A stretch of 64,000 bases of DNA from an uncultured Clostridia bacterium (GCA_934434555.1 CAKRZX010000011.1:4503-68502); one strand, 5' to 3'; shown: positions 25,170-34,264, numbered from the stretch's first letter. Translations and numbers: made by a program. Notes: generated from the letters alone by a model not told the origin.

Positions 25170-26507
25170 ATGAACACACTAAAAAGCAAAAAATCGATCA
25201 TACTTTACGGCTGCTCGGCAATGGGCGTGAATCTGCTTAACCTGTTTATGGGTTCCTATCTTTGCAGCGCGCTGCTTGTGGGCGGATTCGGCGAAGCGGC
25301 GATACCGTTTCAGACTTTTAAGCAAAAAGACCTTGTTATAGCGGGCGTTTGGGCAGTTTTTGTCCTGATTGCGAAAATTGTCGACGGCGTTGTCGATATT
25401 CCCATGGCGGCGTTTACCGATAAACTCAAAAGCCGTTTCGGGCGCAGGCGTCCGTCCATAATTATGGGAATGATTCCTATGATACTTTCCTTTATAGCCT
25501 TTACGGCGTATACACCCGTTGACGGCGTATCAATGACTAACACGGTTTACTACGGGGTGCTTCTGTGCATATTCTATTCGTCCTACACCCTAACCATGGT
25601 AACCTATTATGCAACGTTTACCGAAATAATCGATAACGAACAGGACCGCACGTTTCTTTCAAATGTAAAGTCGGTATGTGATATCGTTTATTTCATTATC
25701 GGCTACGTGGCTGTAAGCGCACTGCTTAAAGGCATAAATATCCGCATCGTTGCGCTTATTCTGCTTCCTCTTGTGCTTACAATGCTTATTCCTCTGTTTA
25801 TGATTAAGGAAAAATCAACTCTCGGCGACGAAAAACTTGATTTCGAAACCGTAAACCTGGGAAAATCCTTGCTTTATACACTGAAAAATAAGGATTTCAT
25901 CATCTGGATGCTTGTATATTCTTTTATGACTTTCGGCGTGCAGTTGTTTTTGGGCGGAATAAACGAATACTTCTCGTTTACAAAAATGAGCATGATTCTC
26001 GTTATGGTTGCGGCGTTTGCGCCTGTGCCGTTTACGCTTATGATTTATAACAAACTCATTCGCAAAAAGGGCTTCCGCTTTGCGTTCCAGTACGTTTTAC
26101 TTGTGTTTTCAGCATCAATGCTTACGCTTTTCGGAATTTCGTTCATTCCGGCGGGCACATTAAATACGGTGCTTTCAATTGCGGGCGGGCTTATTGCATC
26201 TCTTGGTATAGGTGCACTGTTTGCGGTGGCGTATTCAATACCCTCTCAACTTGCCGCAGACGATGAAAAGCGCACCGGAATATCCCATTCGGCGATGTAT
26301 TTTGCCGTTCAGGGACTGTTTTCCGGCGTTGCAACGGGACTGGGCGCGGGCGTGGTGCTTACTGCGCTTAAAGGTTCTGAAAGTGCCGGTTCTGACGCGA
26401 TTATTTATCTTACGGCGATATCGGCGCTGGGATGCCTTATCGCCTATACGCTTACATTCATATTGCCCGCTTCAATAAAGAATTTAGGTAAAACGGAAAA
26501 GCAGTAA
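25170..26507 (+). CDS. MFS transporter of the GPH (MelB-like) type
   Basis: 445 residues with about 12 hydrophobic segments. The loop DKLKSRFGRRRPSIIMG and the preceding IAKIVDGVVDIPMAAFTD are the signature of the glycoside-pentoside-hexuronide:cation symporters. A related fold also serves lysophospholipid import and flipping in other lineages (MFSD2A, LplT-like), which would fit a lipid operon, but this is inference. Plasma membrane. Confidence 0.8.
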   Translation: MNTLKSKKSIILYGCSAMGVNLLNLFMGSYLCSALLVGGFGEAAIPFQTFKQKDLVIAGVWAVFVLIAKIVDGVVDIPMAAFTDKLKSRFGRRRPSIIMGMIPMILSFIAFTAYTPVDGVSMTNTVYYGVLLCIFYSSYTLTMVTYYATFTEIIDNEQDRTFLSNVKSVCDIVYFIIGYVAVSALLKGINIRIVALILLPLVLTMLIPLFMIKEKSTLGDEKLDFETVNLGKSLLYTLKNKDFIIWMLVYSFMTFGVQLFLGGINEYFSFTKMSMILVMVAAFAPVPFTLMIYNKLIRKKGFRFAFQYVLLVFSASMLTLFGISFIPAGTLNTVLSIAGGLIASLGIGALFAVAYSIPSQLAADDEKRTGISHSAMYFAVQGLFSGVATGLGAGVVLTALKGSESAGSDAIIYLTAISALGCLIAYTLTFILPASIKNLGKTEKQ

Positions 26508-26509
26508 TA

Positions 26510-28129
26510 ATGAGAGAAAATCATATTAACGGCAGCATTTTTCAGACAATGCTCATAAGCGGACTGAACAATATCCGCAATCACGAAAAAGAGATAAATG
26601 CGATGAATGTTTTCCCCGTTGCCGACGGCGATACGGGAACAAATATGTGCCTGACCCTTGAAAACGGCGTAAGGTGCGCAAAAGAAGAAAAGCATTTGGG
26701 CAAATATCTTAAAGAAGTTAGCACGGGTATGCTTTTCGGCGCAAGAGGAAACTCCGGCGTTATACTTTCACAACTGTTTTTGGGCATTTATAACGAACTG
26801 AAAAGTTGCGGGATAGCAAACCCCAACGAATTGCGGAATGCGTTTGTCTCGGCGTACCGCACGGCTTATCGCTCGGTGGTAAGGCCCGTTGAGGGGACAA
26901 TACTTACCGTTGCCCGCGAGGGTGCGGAAAATCTGCGTACATACAGGGGAATAACCATAGACGAACTGTTCTGCCTGTACGTGGGGCAGATGAAAGAAAG
27001 CCTTAACCGCACGCCGGAGATTCTGCCCGTATTAAAAGAGGCGGGCGTGCTTGACAGCGGCGGCATGGGCTATATAACCATAGTTGAGGGTATGGCAAAG
27101 GCGCTTATGGGGGAATCTGTGGAACTTAACGTAACGCCCGTAAAAACGCTTCCCGCCGTTAATGAACAGAATATTGATTTTGACGAAAACAGCGAATTCA
27201 ATCTTGGCTACTGCACTGAATTCCTGCTTCAACTTATGAACAGCAAAACCGATGTACACGCATTTTCGCTTGAAGATTTCATAAAAGAACTTGAAAAGTC
27301 GGGTAATTCCCTTGCAGTAACGCGGGCGGGGACGGTAGTAAAGGTGCATATTCACACCTTTGAGCCGGCAAAGGTCATTGCGCTTGCAAATTCATACGGA
27401 GAGTTTATAACGTTCAAACTTGAAAATATGGAGGTTCAGCACAGCGGACTGAACAAGCCCAAAAAGAAAATCGGCATAGTTTCCGTTGCCGAGGGTGACG
27501 GAATTGTTTCGCTTATAAAGGAAAGCGGCAGCGATATAATTATAAACGGAGGGATAACCTCTAATCCGTCTGCTGAGGAATTTATTAATGCGTTTAACGA
27601 GGTAAATGCCGAAAATATCGTTGTTTTTCCCAACAACTCAAACATAATCAAAGCGGCTGAACAGGCTGCGGAACTTTCAAAAAACGGAAAAATCACCGTT
27701 ATTCCCACACGCTCGTTTATTGAGGGCTACTATGCGCTTATTATGGGCACGTCTGATATCGAAGATGTATCCGCGCGTATTGAGGCAATGAAAAACGGCG
27801 CGGCAGAGGTTAAGTGCGCGGCGGTGGCACGCTCCGTAAAGGACTACACCGGCACGGATTTTTCCTGTAAAAAAGGCGATTTTATCGGCTTTGCGGACAA
27901 TAAACTCGTTTCTTCCTCACAGGATATTGCACAAACGCTTATAAGCGCAATGCAGAAACTTGACGGCATTTCCGAGGGCTATTCCGTCTGCGTTATAACG
28001 GGCGAGAATTTTGACGGAGCAGAGGAAGATGCGCTGCGCGAAAAAATAGAAAGCGCTTTCCCCGATATGGAAGTGAATTTCTTCCCCGGCGGACAGAAAG
28101 TGTACAATCTGCTTGTGGGGGTAATGTGA
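26510..28129 (+). CDS. fakA: DAK2-domain protein, fatty acid kinase FakA-like
   Basis: 539 residues. N-terminal kinase domain: MNVFPVADGDTGTNM (metal-nucleotide site), GARGNSGVILSQ, GVLDSGGMGY. The middle and C-terminal DegV-like domain (from about 315: KKIGIVSVAEGDG ... NNSNIIKAAEQA) is the FakA arrangement. FakA phosphorylates fatty acids held by FakB, producing acyl-phosphate for PlsX/PlsY. Neither plsX nor plsY is in the window. 2 nt after the transporter; its stop overlaps the next ATG. Confidence 0.85.
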   Translation: MRENHINGSIFQTMLISGLNNIRNHEKEINAMNVFPVADGDTGTNMCLTLENGVRCAKEEKHLGKYLKEVSTGMLFGARGNSGVILSQLFLGIYNELKSCGIANPNELRNAFVSAYRTAYRSVVRPVEGTILTVAREGAENLRTYRGITIDELFCLYVGQMKESLNRTPEILPVLKEAGVLDSGGMGYITIVEGMAKALMGESVELNVTPVKTLPAVNEQNIDFDENSEFNLGYCTEFLLQLMNSKTDVHAFSLEDFIKELEKSGNSLAVTRAGTVVKVHIHTFEPAKVIALANSYGEFITFKLENMEVQHSGLNKPKKKIGIVSVAEGDGIVSLIKESGSDIIINGGITSNPSAEEFINAFNEVNAENIVVFPNNSNIIKAAEQAAELSKNGKITVIPTRSFIEGYYALIMGTSDIEDVSARIEAMKNGAAEVKCAAVARSVKDYTGTDFSCKKGDFIGFADNKLVSSSQDIAQTLISAMQKLDGISEGYSVCVITGENFDGAEEDALREKIESAFPDMEVNFFPGGQKVYNLLVGVM

Positions 28130-29064
28130 TGGCAAAAATCATTCTTATTGCTCTTTCGGCGGTCGTTGTACTGTGCGTGCTGCCCACAATGCTTATTTCG
28201 CTTATAATTTTTAACGTTCTGCTTGTAAGGCAGAATAAAGAAAAGTGGTCAAGAGAATGCAGTTGGGATGACCCCGAACAGGAAGAAATGTTCCGTGTGG
28301 GTGCTGTTTGGGGCAAAGAAAACGGAGAATTTTGCAGTGAAGTTAGTATAGAAAGCGACGGATTCCGTTTAGTTGGCGAATACTTCGATTTCGGAAATAA
28401 AAAAGCGGTAATAATTATTCCCGGCAGAATGGAATCGTGCATATATTCTTACTATTTTGCCGAGCCGTTTAAGAAAAGCGGATATAACGTGCTTGCCGTA
28501 GATAATCGTTCCCACGGCCTTTCGGAGGGCAAATTCAATACTTTGGGGTTGAGGGAATACAAAGATATAATTGCGTGGGCAAAATTTCTTAACAAGCAGT
28601 GCGGCATTGAAACAGTGTTCCTGCACGGCATATGTATCGGCTCGGCAACGGCACTGTATGCTTTAACAAGCGAAAACTGCCCCGAATGCATAAAGGGTAT
28701 GTCTGCCGACGGAATGTACGTGAACTTTATAGAAAGTTACAAGAATCATTTAATCGAGCGCAATAAGCCGCTGTTCCCGTTTTTAGCGGAGTTCAGGCTT
28801 TTGATTAAACTTGTTTCGGGCAAGGACCCTGTGAAATTTTCACCCATAAACCTTATGCCCAAACTTAAAAAGCCCATACTTTTTATTTATACAAAAAAGG
28901 ACACTTATTCGGTGCCTGAAAAGGGGCAACTGCTTTTTGATACCTGTACCGCGCCGAAAAAACTTGTGTGGTTCGATAAAGGCATTCACTCTCACGTGAG
29001 AATAAACGCGGTTGAAAAATACGACAGCACAATCTGCGAATTTTTGAAAGAATACATACAATGA
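28129..29064 (+). CDS. Membrane-anchored alpha/beta hydrolase with Cys in the nucleophile position
   Basis: 311 residues from ATG 28129 (A shared with the preceding TGA). N-terminal membrane segment (about 4-32), then IIIPGRMES, AVDNRSHGLSEG, the elbow HGICIGSA, FIYTKKDTYSVP (Asp) and FDKGIHSH (His). The elbow is Gly-x-Cys-x-Gly: Cys169, codon TGT at 28633-28635, replaces the usual Ser. Cys nucleophiles occur in dienelactone hydrolase, so activity is possible. Overall layout matches the hydrolase at 23286. Confidence 0.75.
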   Translation: MAKIILIALSAVVVLCVLPTMLISLIIFNVLLVRQNKEKWSRECSWDDPEQEEMFRVGAVWGKENGEFCSEVSIESDGFRLVGEYFDFGNKKAVIIIPGRMESCIYSYYFAEPFKKSGYNVLAVDNRSHGLSEGKFNTLGLREYKDIIAWAKFLNKQCGIETVFLHGICIGSATALYALTSENCPECIKGMSADGMYVNFIESYKNHLIERNKPLFPFLAEFRLLIKLVSGKDPVKFSPINLMPKLKKPILFIYTKKDTYSVPEKGQLLFDTCTAPKKLVWFDKGIHSHVRINAVEKYDSTICEFLKEYIQ

Positions 29065-29903
29065 CGGCATATGTGACTATGGACGCGGAGTCTTTTTTTG
29101 AAACGGAGTGTATGCATAGTGCGGAATTTGATAAAAACCGCGCGTGCACCGAGGGGCTTGATGCGTTTCTTGACTTTCTTGATGGAAAAAATATAAAATC
29201 CACGCTGTTTGTTACCGAACAAATGCTTGATTTGTGCGCCGAACGGCTGAAAAGGGCGGCGGAAAACGGGCACGAAATCGCGGTGCATTCGTTAAAGCAC
29301 AAACCGATAAACACTTACGAAGAGTATTCTCTTGTGCTTTCGGCAATGAAAGAAAAGATTCTTAAAATTACCGGCATTGAACCTGTGGGTTACCGTGCGC
29401 CCTGCTTTTCCATAACAGATGAGGGATTGCGGGCGCTTAAAGACAACGGATTCTTATATGATTCAAGCGTGCTTGAAGTCAATAACACTTACGGTTCAAA
29501 CAGAGTGTCGCTTGCGTCTTTTAGGAAAATAAACGACTCCGTTTGCGAAAAGGACGGTTTTTTTGAGGTAAAACCCGCCATTGCGAAAACGGCAAAGATT
29601 CCCGTGTCGGGCGGAGCATATTTAAGGCTTTTTCCTTGGTGGTTTATGCGCCGTGTGCTTAAAAGGCATATAAAAAATGCGGATTCCTTTCTGTTTTACG
29701 TTCACCCTTTTGAACTTACGGATAAAAATCTGACAAAGGGGTACAGGCTGAATATTACCGATTGGCTCTTTGTAAACAGGGGCAGAAAAAAATATTTTGA
29801 AAAGTTTGCCGAAACTATTGATTTTCTCGAAAAAACAGGTTATAATTTTTATACGGTAAAAGATTATATTAAAAAAACAGGGGAGAGTGAGAACGACGGA
29901 TAA
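29061..29903 (+). CDS. Polysaccharide deacetylase (NodB/DUF3473-like)
   Basis: 280 residues, 4-nt overlap with the previous gene. YVTMDAESFF (catalytic Asp), HEIAVHSLKH (metal His pair), GYRAPCFS (RxPxF block), SGGAYLRLFPWWF and FYVHPFEL are shared with the DUF3473-containing deacetylases of exopolysaccharide systems. Removes N- or O-acetyl from a glycan or related substrate. In this operon it suggests the product carries a deacetylated amino sugar or amide. No signal peptide, so cytoplasmic. Confidence 0.75.
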   Translation: MTAYVTMDAESFFETECMHSAEFDKNRACTEGLDAFLDFLDGKNIKSTLFVTEQMLDLCAERLKRAAENGHEIAVHSLKHKPINTYEEYSLVLSAMKEKILKITGIEPVGYRAPCFSITDEGLRALKDNGFLYDSSVLEVNNTYGSNRVSLASFRKINDSVCEKDGFFEVKPAIAKTAKIPVSGGAYLRLFPWWFMRRVLKRHIKNADSFLFYVHPFELTDKNLTKGYRLNITDWLFVNRGRKKYFEKFAETIDFLEKTGYNFYTVKDYIKKTGESENDG

Positions 29904-30945
29904 GAAACGCATTAAGGCAATAGTTGCCGCCGCTGCGGTTTCGGGATTGAGCGTTGCTGCCGCAATGGGTGCCGCCGCGCTTTATGACGCCTGTTTTCCA
30001 CGCTTTGAGCGCCCCGATTATTCAATCACACCCGGGCTTTGCAATTACGAACTTGTAAAGGACGAACTCCCGAGAAGAGAAATTTCGTACCCGTCGGGCA
30101 AAGTGATACTTAAAGGCTATTACTATCAGGCTGAAAATTCAAAAGGGCTTGTGGTGCTTACCCACGGTCTGCACGCCGGGGCAGACGATTATCTTTCTGT
30201 CATACGGTACCTTGTAAGAAAAAACTATTCCGTTTTTGCCTATGACGGATGCGGAACATATTCTTCCGGCGGAAAATCCACGGTGGGTATGTGTCAGGCG
30301 CTTGTTGACCTGGATAACACCCTTGCATATATTCAGGATTCCGATGAATTCAAAAATATGCCCTTGCTTTTACTGGGACATTCATGCGGGGGATATGCGG
30401 CAACATCGGTGCTTGCCTTAAAGGGCAATATACGCGCCTGTGCGGCTGTTGCACCGGTAAATGACTGCTATCATCTTATTGTTGACAAAGGGCGGCAGTA
30501 TGCGGGCGAAATCGCCTCTGACGGGCTTCCTCACGTTTTCCTTGACGTGTATCAGAAGATTCTTTTCGGCAAATATACCGAATGTTCGGGCGTCAAGGGA
30601 ATAAATTCAACCGATATTCCCGTGCTTGTCGCTCACGGCAACAGGGATATGATAATATCGTTTTCGGGGCAGTCGGTTATTTCCCACAGGGTGGAAATAA
30701 CGAATCCCAACACGGAGTATTATATCGGCACGGGCGCAGAATCGGGACACGAAACGATATTGTTTTCTTCCCGCGCGGTCGGATACAGAAAGCAGGTGGC
30801 GCGAGATGTAAAACGCCTCGGCAAAGAGCCTGCACACGAGCAGTTACAGGCTTTTTATGCGGGCGTCGATAACGAACTGTACAGCGAAATAAACGAAACG
30901 CTGTTTAGTGAAATAACAGAACTTTTTGACCGTGCGGTCAAATAA
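29887..30945 (+). CDS. Alpha/beta hydrolase with N-terminal membrane segment
   Basis: 352 residues from GTG 29887, 17 nt inside the previous gene; no better start is in frame before the membrane segment (about 10-34), and GGGGAG is close upstream, so the exact start is uncertain. LTHGLHAGADD, AYDGCGTYSSGG, LGHSCGGY with nucleophile Ser166, VAHGNRDMIIS and ESGHETI complete the triad. Third hydrolase of the operon; ends in a helical tail. Confidence 0.75.
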   Translation: MRTTDKKRIKAIVAAAAVSGLSVAAAMGAAALYDACFPRFERPDYSITPGLCNYELVKDELPRREISYPSGKVILKGYYYQAENSKGLVVLTHGLHAGADDYLSVIRYLVRKNYSVFAYDGCGTYSSGGKSTVGMCQALVDLDNTLAYIQDSDEFKNMPLLLLGHSCGGYAATSVLALKGNIRACAAVAPVNDCYHLIVDKGRQYAGEIASDGLPHVFLDVYQKILFGKYTECSGVKGINSTDIPVLVAHGNRDMIISFSGQSVISHRVEITNPNTEYYIGTGAESGHETILFSSRAVGYRKQVARDVKRLGKEPAHEQLQAFYAGVDNELYSEINETLFSEITELFDRAVK

Positions 30946-30963
30946 TTGAAAGGGGACAAATTT

Positions 30964-31410
30964 ATGTATTGTATCAAATGCGGAAAACAGGTTGAGGGCA
31001 ACGAAAAATATTGCGAAGATTGCCGTAACGAAATGCTTCTTTTTGAGAAAGAAAAGGCGGAAAACACCGGAAGCGGACAGACTGCGGAACAGCCTGTTGT
31101 GAACAGCATTCCGTATACTGCGCCTGCTTCAATGCCCGATAACGGACCGTGGAAAGTGTTTGCCATAGTAGGCTTTGCACTGGGAATCTTCTCACTTTGT
31201 ATGAGTTGGTTTATTTACTTCTCGCTGATTTGGGGCGCGTTCGGGCTTGTATTCTCCATTTTAGGCAGAAAGAGCACAAGAAACGGCGGCAAAGCAAAAG
31301 CGGGCATAGTAATGAATGCCATTGCCATGGGCATATCGCTTATTGCAACGATTGTTTTCTTTGCCGTAATAATCGGAATTTCTTCCGGAATGGGCGGATA
31401 TTACCGTTAA
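30964..31410 (+). CDS. Zinc-ribbon membrane protein (DUF4190-like)
   Basis: 148 residues from ATG 30964 (AAAGGGG 9 nt upstream). N-terminal zinc ribbon MYCIKCGKQVEGNEKYCEDC (CxxC...CxxC), a polar linker, then PWKVFAIVGFALGIFSL and a second membrane hairpin (about residues 60-105 and 115-140). A sensor or scaffold at the membrane; function unknown. Paralogue of the next gene. Confidence 0.75.
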   Translation: MYCIKCGKQVEGNEKYCEDCRNEMLLFEKEKAENTGSGQTAEQPVVNSIPYTAPASMPDNGPWKVFAIVGFALGIFSLCMSWFIYFSLIWGAFGLVFSILGRKSTRNGGKAKAGIVMNAIAMGISLIATIVFFAVIIGISSGMGGYYR

Positions 31411-31428
31411 GATCAGGGGGGAACTGAT

Positions 31429-31824
31429 ATGTTTTGCACAAATTGCGGAAAAGAAATCCGGGGAACAGAAAAATTTTGCCCTGAGTGCGGCAATCCCGTT
31501 AATATTGAAAATGTTCAGTATTCAGCGCCGCAGAGTTTTGAAGCGTATTCTCAGCCTGCGGCAGAACCTGCCGATATAGGTCCGTGGAAGGCATTTGCAA
31601 TTCTCGGATTCATATTAAGTCTGTTTTCGCTTATTCTATGCTTTTCGGGTCCGCTGGCGTTTTGTTTGGCTCTCAATGCACTGCCTTTTTCAATAATGGG
31701 CAGAAAAAGCATACATAAGCGGGGCATGGCTCTTGCAGGAATTATATTAAGTTCCATAGCATTGGGTTTATCGGTTATATTTTTTATAGCGTCCTTTCCC
31801 GAACTTATAAATTTGCATAAATAA
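31429..31824 (+). CDS. Zinc-ribbon membrane protein (DUF4190-like), paralogue
   Basis: 131 residues, ATG with AGGGGGG upstream. MFCTNCGKEIRGTEKFCPEC zinc ribbon, linker, GPWKAFAILGFILSLFSL and a second membrane hairpin with MGRKS, the same layout as the gene before it. Last gene of the operon that starts at 18378. Confidence 0.75.
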   Translation: MFCTNCGKEIRGTEKFCPECGNPVNIENVQYSAPQSFEAYSQPAAEPADIGPWKAFAILGFILSLFSLILCFSGPLAFCLALNALPFSIMGRKSIHKRGMALAGIILSSIALGLSVIFFIASFPELINLHK

Positions 31825-31829
31825 TATTA

Positions 31830-31874
31830 TATGCACCCCAAAAGACATGTGCTTTTTGAGGTGCATATTTTTTG
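31830..31874 (+). terminator. Rho-independent terminator ending the lipid operon
   Basis: TATGCACC(CC)AAAAG / CTTTTTGAGGTGCATA stem followed by a T-run. The only strong terminator between 18241 and here, so it sets the end of a 13.4-kb unit. Confidence 0.8.
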
Positions 31875-31944
31875 CAGGGAAACCCATTATTACTTGTAAG
31901 GGCGGTGTTTCTTAACGAAAAAAACAGAATAAAAGGCGTTTTTG

Positions 31945-33768
31945 TCAAGTCTTATCATTCAGGTCTTTTTCGCTGTTAAAGTATTCGTAAACGGCAAGTG
32001 ACGACGGCTTATTCATGCCGTCAACATTTTCTATATCTTTCAAGTCCGCCTGTTTTATTTTTTCAACCGAACCGAACGCCCTGAACAGTGCTTTACGGCG
32101 TTTTTCACCTATTCCCGGAACAGAATCAAGACGCGAAACAAGGGAATGCTTGTTGCGTAATGAGCGGTGAAATGTTATGGCAAATCGGTGTGCTTCGTCA
32201 CGTATTGCCTGTAAAATCTGTATTGCAGGTGACGACAGCGGCAACAGGATAGGCAGCGGCTGCCCGGGAAGATATATTTCCTCCAACCTTTTTGCAAGAC
32301 CTATCATCGGTATGTTCAGCCCCAATTCTTCATGAATTATTGAATAAGCCGAACTTAACTGACCCTTGCCGCCGTCGATTATAATTAAATCGGGCAGTTT
32401 CTCAAATCCGGGTTTTTGATTCTTTCCGTCGGAATACCGCCTGAAAGTAACTTCCCGCATAGACGCAAAGTCATCGTTGCCGGGGTGCTGAATCTTAAAG
32501 CGCCGATATTCCTTTTTGTTGGGTACTCCGCCCGAAAAAACTACCATAGACGCAACGGTGTCCGTACCCTGAATGTGGGAAATATCAAAACATTCCATTC
32601 GCGCCGGTATCGTTTTAAGCCCGAGAGTTTCGGCAAGTTCGCGCATTCCGTGTTCTGTGCGTTCGTTGCGGTATATTGCGCTCAATGATGATTTTTCTAT
32701 TTTTTCCCTTGCGTTGCGCTTTGCCATAAGGCAAAGTTCTGCTTTTTTACCCCTTTGCGGAACGGTTATAATTACTTTTTTGTTTTGCTTTTCGGAAATT
32801 AACTGACTTAACGGTTCAATATCTTCCGGTGTGCGGTCGCAAACAATCTCTTTGGGGATCATTGCGCCGGAAGTGTAGTTCTGAATTAGGTATTCCCTTA
32901 AAAGTTCTTCTTCGGTGCAGAAAACCTCGGTAAATTCGCGGGTGTTTACGCCCGTAAGTCTGCCGGAGCGCACGTAAAGCGAACAGATAACGCCGTATGT
33001 GTTGCGAATCATAACTGACACAACGTCAATATCCGTGTTTCTGTCAAGCACTATCTTCTGCTTTGAAAGTATCTCGTCCGCCTTTTTTATTTTATCCCGA
33101 ATTTCCGCTGCGGTTTCAAAGTCAAGCCGTTCAGCCGCGGCTTCCATTTTTTTTCGCATTGTGTCAAGCACGGCGGAATCGTCGCCTTTAAGAAAAGCGA
33201 TTACATTCTGCACGTTTTGCCGATATTCGCTTTTGCAGTCCTTTGCACAGGGTGCGGGGCACTTGTTTATATGGTATTTAAGGCACGGCCGCACGTTCTC
33301 AAAGGAAGTAAAATTGCACGAGCGCAGGGGATAGAGAGAAGTGGCAAGTTCGGCGATTGCCTTTGCGCTTCCGCCGCCGTGATATGGACCGAAATACTGT
33401 GCACCGTCAAAAGCCATTTTTCGGGCAAGTTCAAGTTTGGGATAACTTTCCCGCACGTCAATGCGCAAATACGGGTAGCCCTTGTCGTCTTTAAGCAGAA
33501 TATTGTATTTCGGCTTATATTTTTTTATAAGGTTATTTTCCAAAAGCAGCGCTTCAAGTTCGTTTGAGGTTACAATATAGTTTATGTCCGCTATGTTTGA
33601 AACAAGTTGCTTTGTTTTGGGAGTGAGCGAGGAAGAATGAAAATACGAACGTACGCGGTTTTTGAGTACACGGGCTTTGCCCACGTAAATAACCGTTCCG
33701 TTCGCATCTTTGTAGATATATACCCCCGGCTCGGCGGGGAGATTAGCCAGAATGCTTTCAAAAGCCAT
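31945..33768 (-). CDS. uvrC: UvrABC excinuclease subunit C
   Basis: 607 residues. Makes both incisions around DNA lesions in nucleotide excision repair. GIY-YIG nuclease at the N-terminus (GVYIYKD...IYVGKARVLKNRV, residues 15-38), four clustered Cys (CLKYHINKCPAPC...C, ~160-180), UvrB-binding UVR helix (~205-240), RNase H-like endonuclease with DISHIQG and IIIDGGKGQL (~395-475), then paired HhH motifs (SVPGIGEKRRKALF). Full length. Two bases after an ArsR-type regulator, so the two form one operon. Confidence 0.97.
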   Translation of the reverse strand: MAFESILANLPAEPGVYIYKDANGTVIYVGKARVLKNRVRSYFHSSSLTPKTKQLVSNIADINYIVTSNELEALLLENNLIKKYKPKYNILLKDDKGYPYLRIDVRESYPKLELARKMAFDGAQYFGPYHGGGSAKAIAELATSLYPLRSCNFTSFENVRPCLKYHINKCPAPCAKDCKSEYRQNVQNVIAFLKGDDSAVLDTMRKKMEAAAERLDFETAAEIRDKIKKADEILSKQKIVLDRNTDIDVVSVMIRNTYGVICSLYVRSGRLTGVNTREFTEVFCTEEELLREYLIQNYTSGAMIPKEIVCDRTPEDIEPLSQLISEKQNKKVIITVPQRGKKAELCLMAKRNAREKIEKSSLSAIYRNERTEHGMRELAETLGLKTIPARMECFDISHIQGTDTVASMVVFSGGVPNKKEYRRFKIQHPGNDDFASMREVTFRRYSDGKNQKPGFEKLPDLIIIDGGKGQLSSAYSIIHEELGLNIPMIGLAKRLEEIYLPGQPLPILLPLSSPAIQILQAIRDEAHRFAITFHRSLRNKHSLVSRLDSVPGIGEKRRKALFRAFGSVEKIKQADLKDIENVDGMNKPSSLAVYEYFNSEKDLNDKT

Positions 33769-33770
33769 AA

Positions 33771-34121
33771 TCAGTCAAAATCGCTTATGTGCAGCAGCCC
33801 TTGCAGAATAATCTGCCCGATATGGTCGTCGTCAAGAGAATAGTAAACTATTTTCGCTTCCCTGCGATATTTAACAATCCTGCTGTTGCGCAAAGTTTTT
33901 AACTGGTGCGAAACGGTAGACTGATTCATATTAAGCGTGGCGGCGATATCCGAAACGCACATTTCGTTCATTGTAAGCAGATATAATATTTTAAGCCTTG
34001 ATTCGTCGGAAAAAAGCTTGAAGAAATCCGACAGGGACATAAGACTTCTTTCATCGATAAGTTTTTGGCTCATAGCCTCAACAAGTTCATTGTTGATTAT
34101 AGGTTTTGAATTTTCGCTCAT
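33771..34121 (-). CDS. ArsR-family winged-helix transcriptional regulator
   Basis: 116 residues from the ATG at 34121, taken over a GTG three codons earlier because of ribosome-site spacing. FFKLFSDESRLKILYLL, then MNQSTVSHQLKTLRNS as recognition helix and a YRREAKIVYYSL wing. The metal-sensing ELCVCD is reduced to MCVSD, with one Cys lost, so it may not sense thiophilic metals. Binds probably at the inverted repeat over its own promoter. Cotranscribed with uvrC. Confidence 0.88.
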   Translation of the reverse strand: MSENSKPIINNELVEAMSQKLIDERSLMSLSDFFKLFSDESRLKILYLLTMNEMCVSDIAATLNMNQSTVSHQLKTLRNSRIVKYRREAKIVYYSLDDDHIGQIILQGLLHISDFD

Positions 34122-34139
34122 TTTCTTCACTCCGTAAAA

Positions 34140-34155
34140 ATACTACATATAGTAT
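34140..34155. promoter_or_regulatory. Inverted repeat operator for the ArsR-type regulator
   Basis: ATACTA-N4-TAGTAT overlaps the -10 box of the arsR-uvrC promoter. Position and symmetry suit autorepression by the winged-helix dimer. Confidence 0.6.
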
Positions 34156-34180
34156 ATTATAAATAGCCTTGATTTGTCAA
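34151..34180 (-). promoter_or_regulatory. Sigma-A promoter of arsR-uvrC
   Basis: On the minus strand: TTGACA (34175-34180), 18-bp spacer, TATACT (34151-34156). Confidence 0.75.
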
Positions 34181-34264
34181 TACAAAAGTTTCGTTTTCGG
34201 CTTTTAAGGGAAAAAAAGTACTCATTTTTTTATTCGGTGCATAGATTTTTACTGAGGTGATTTT

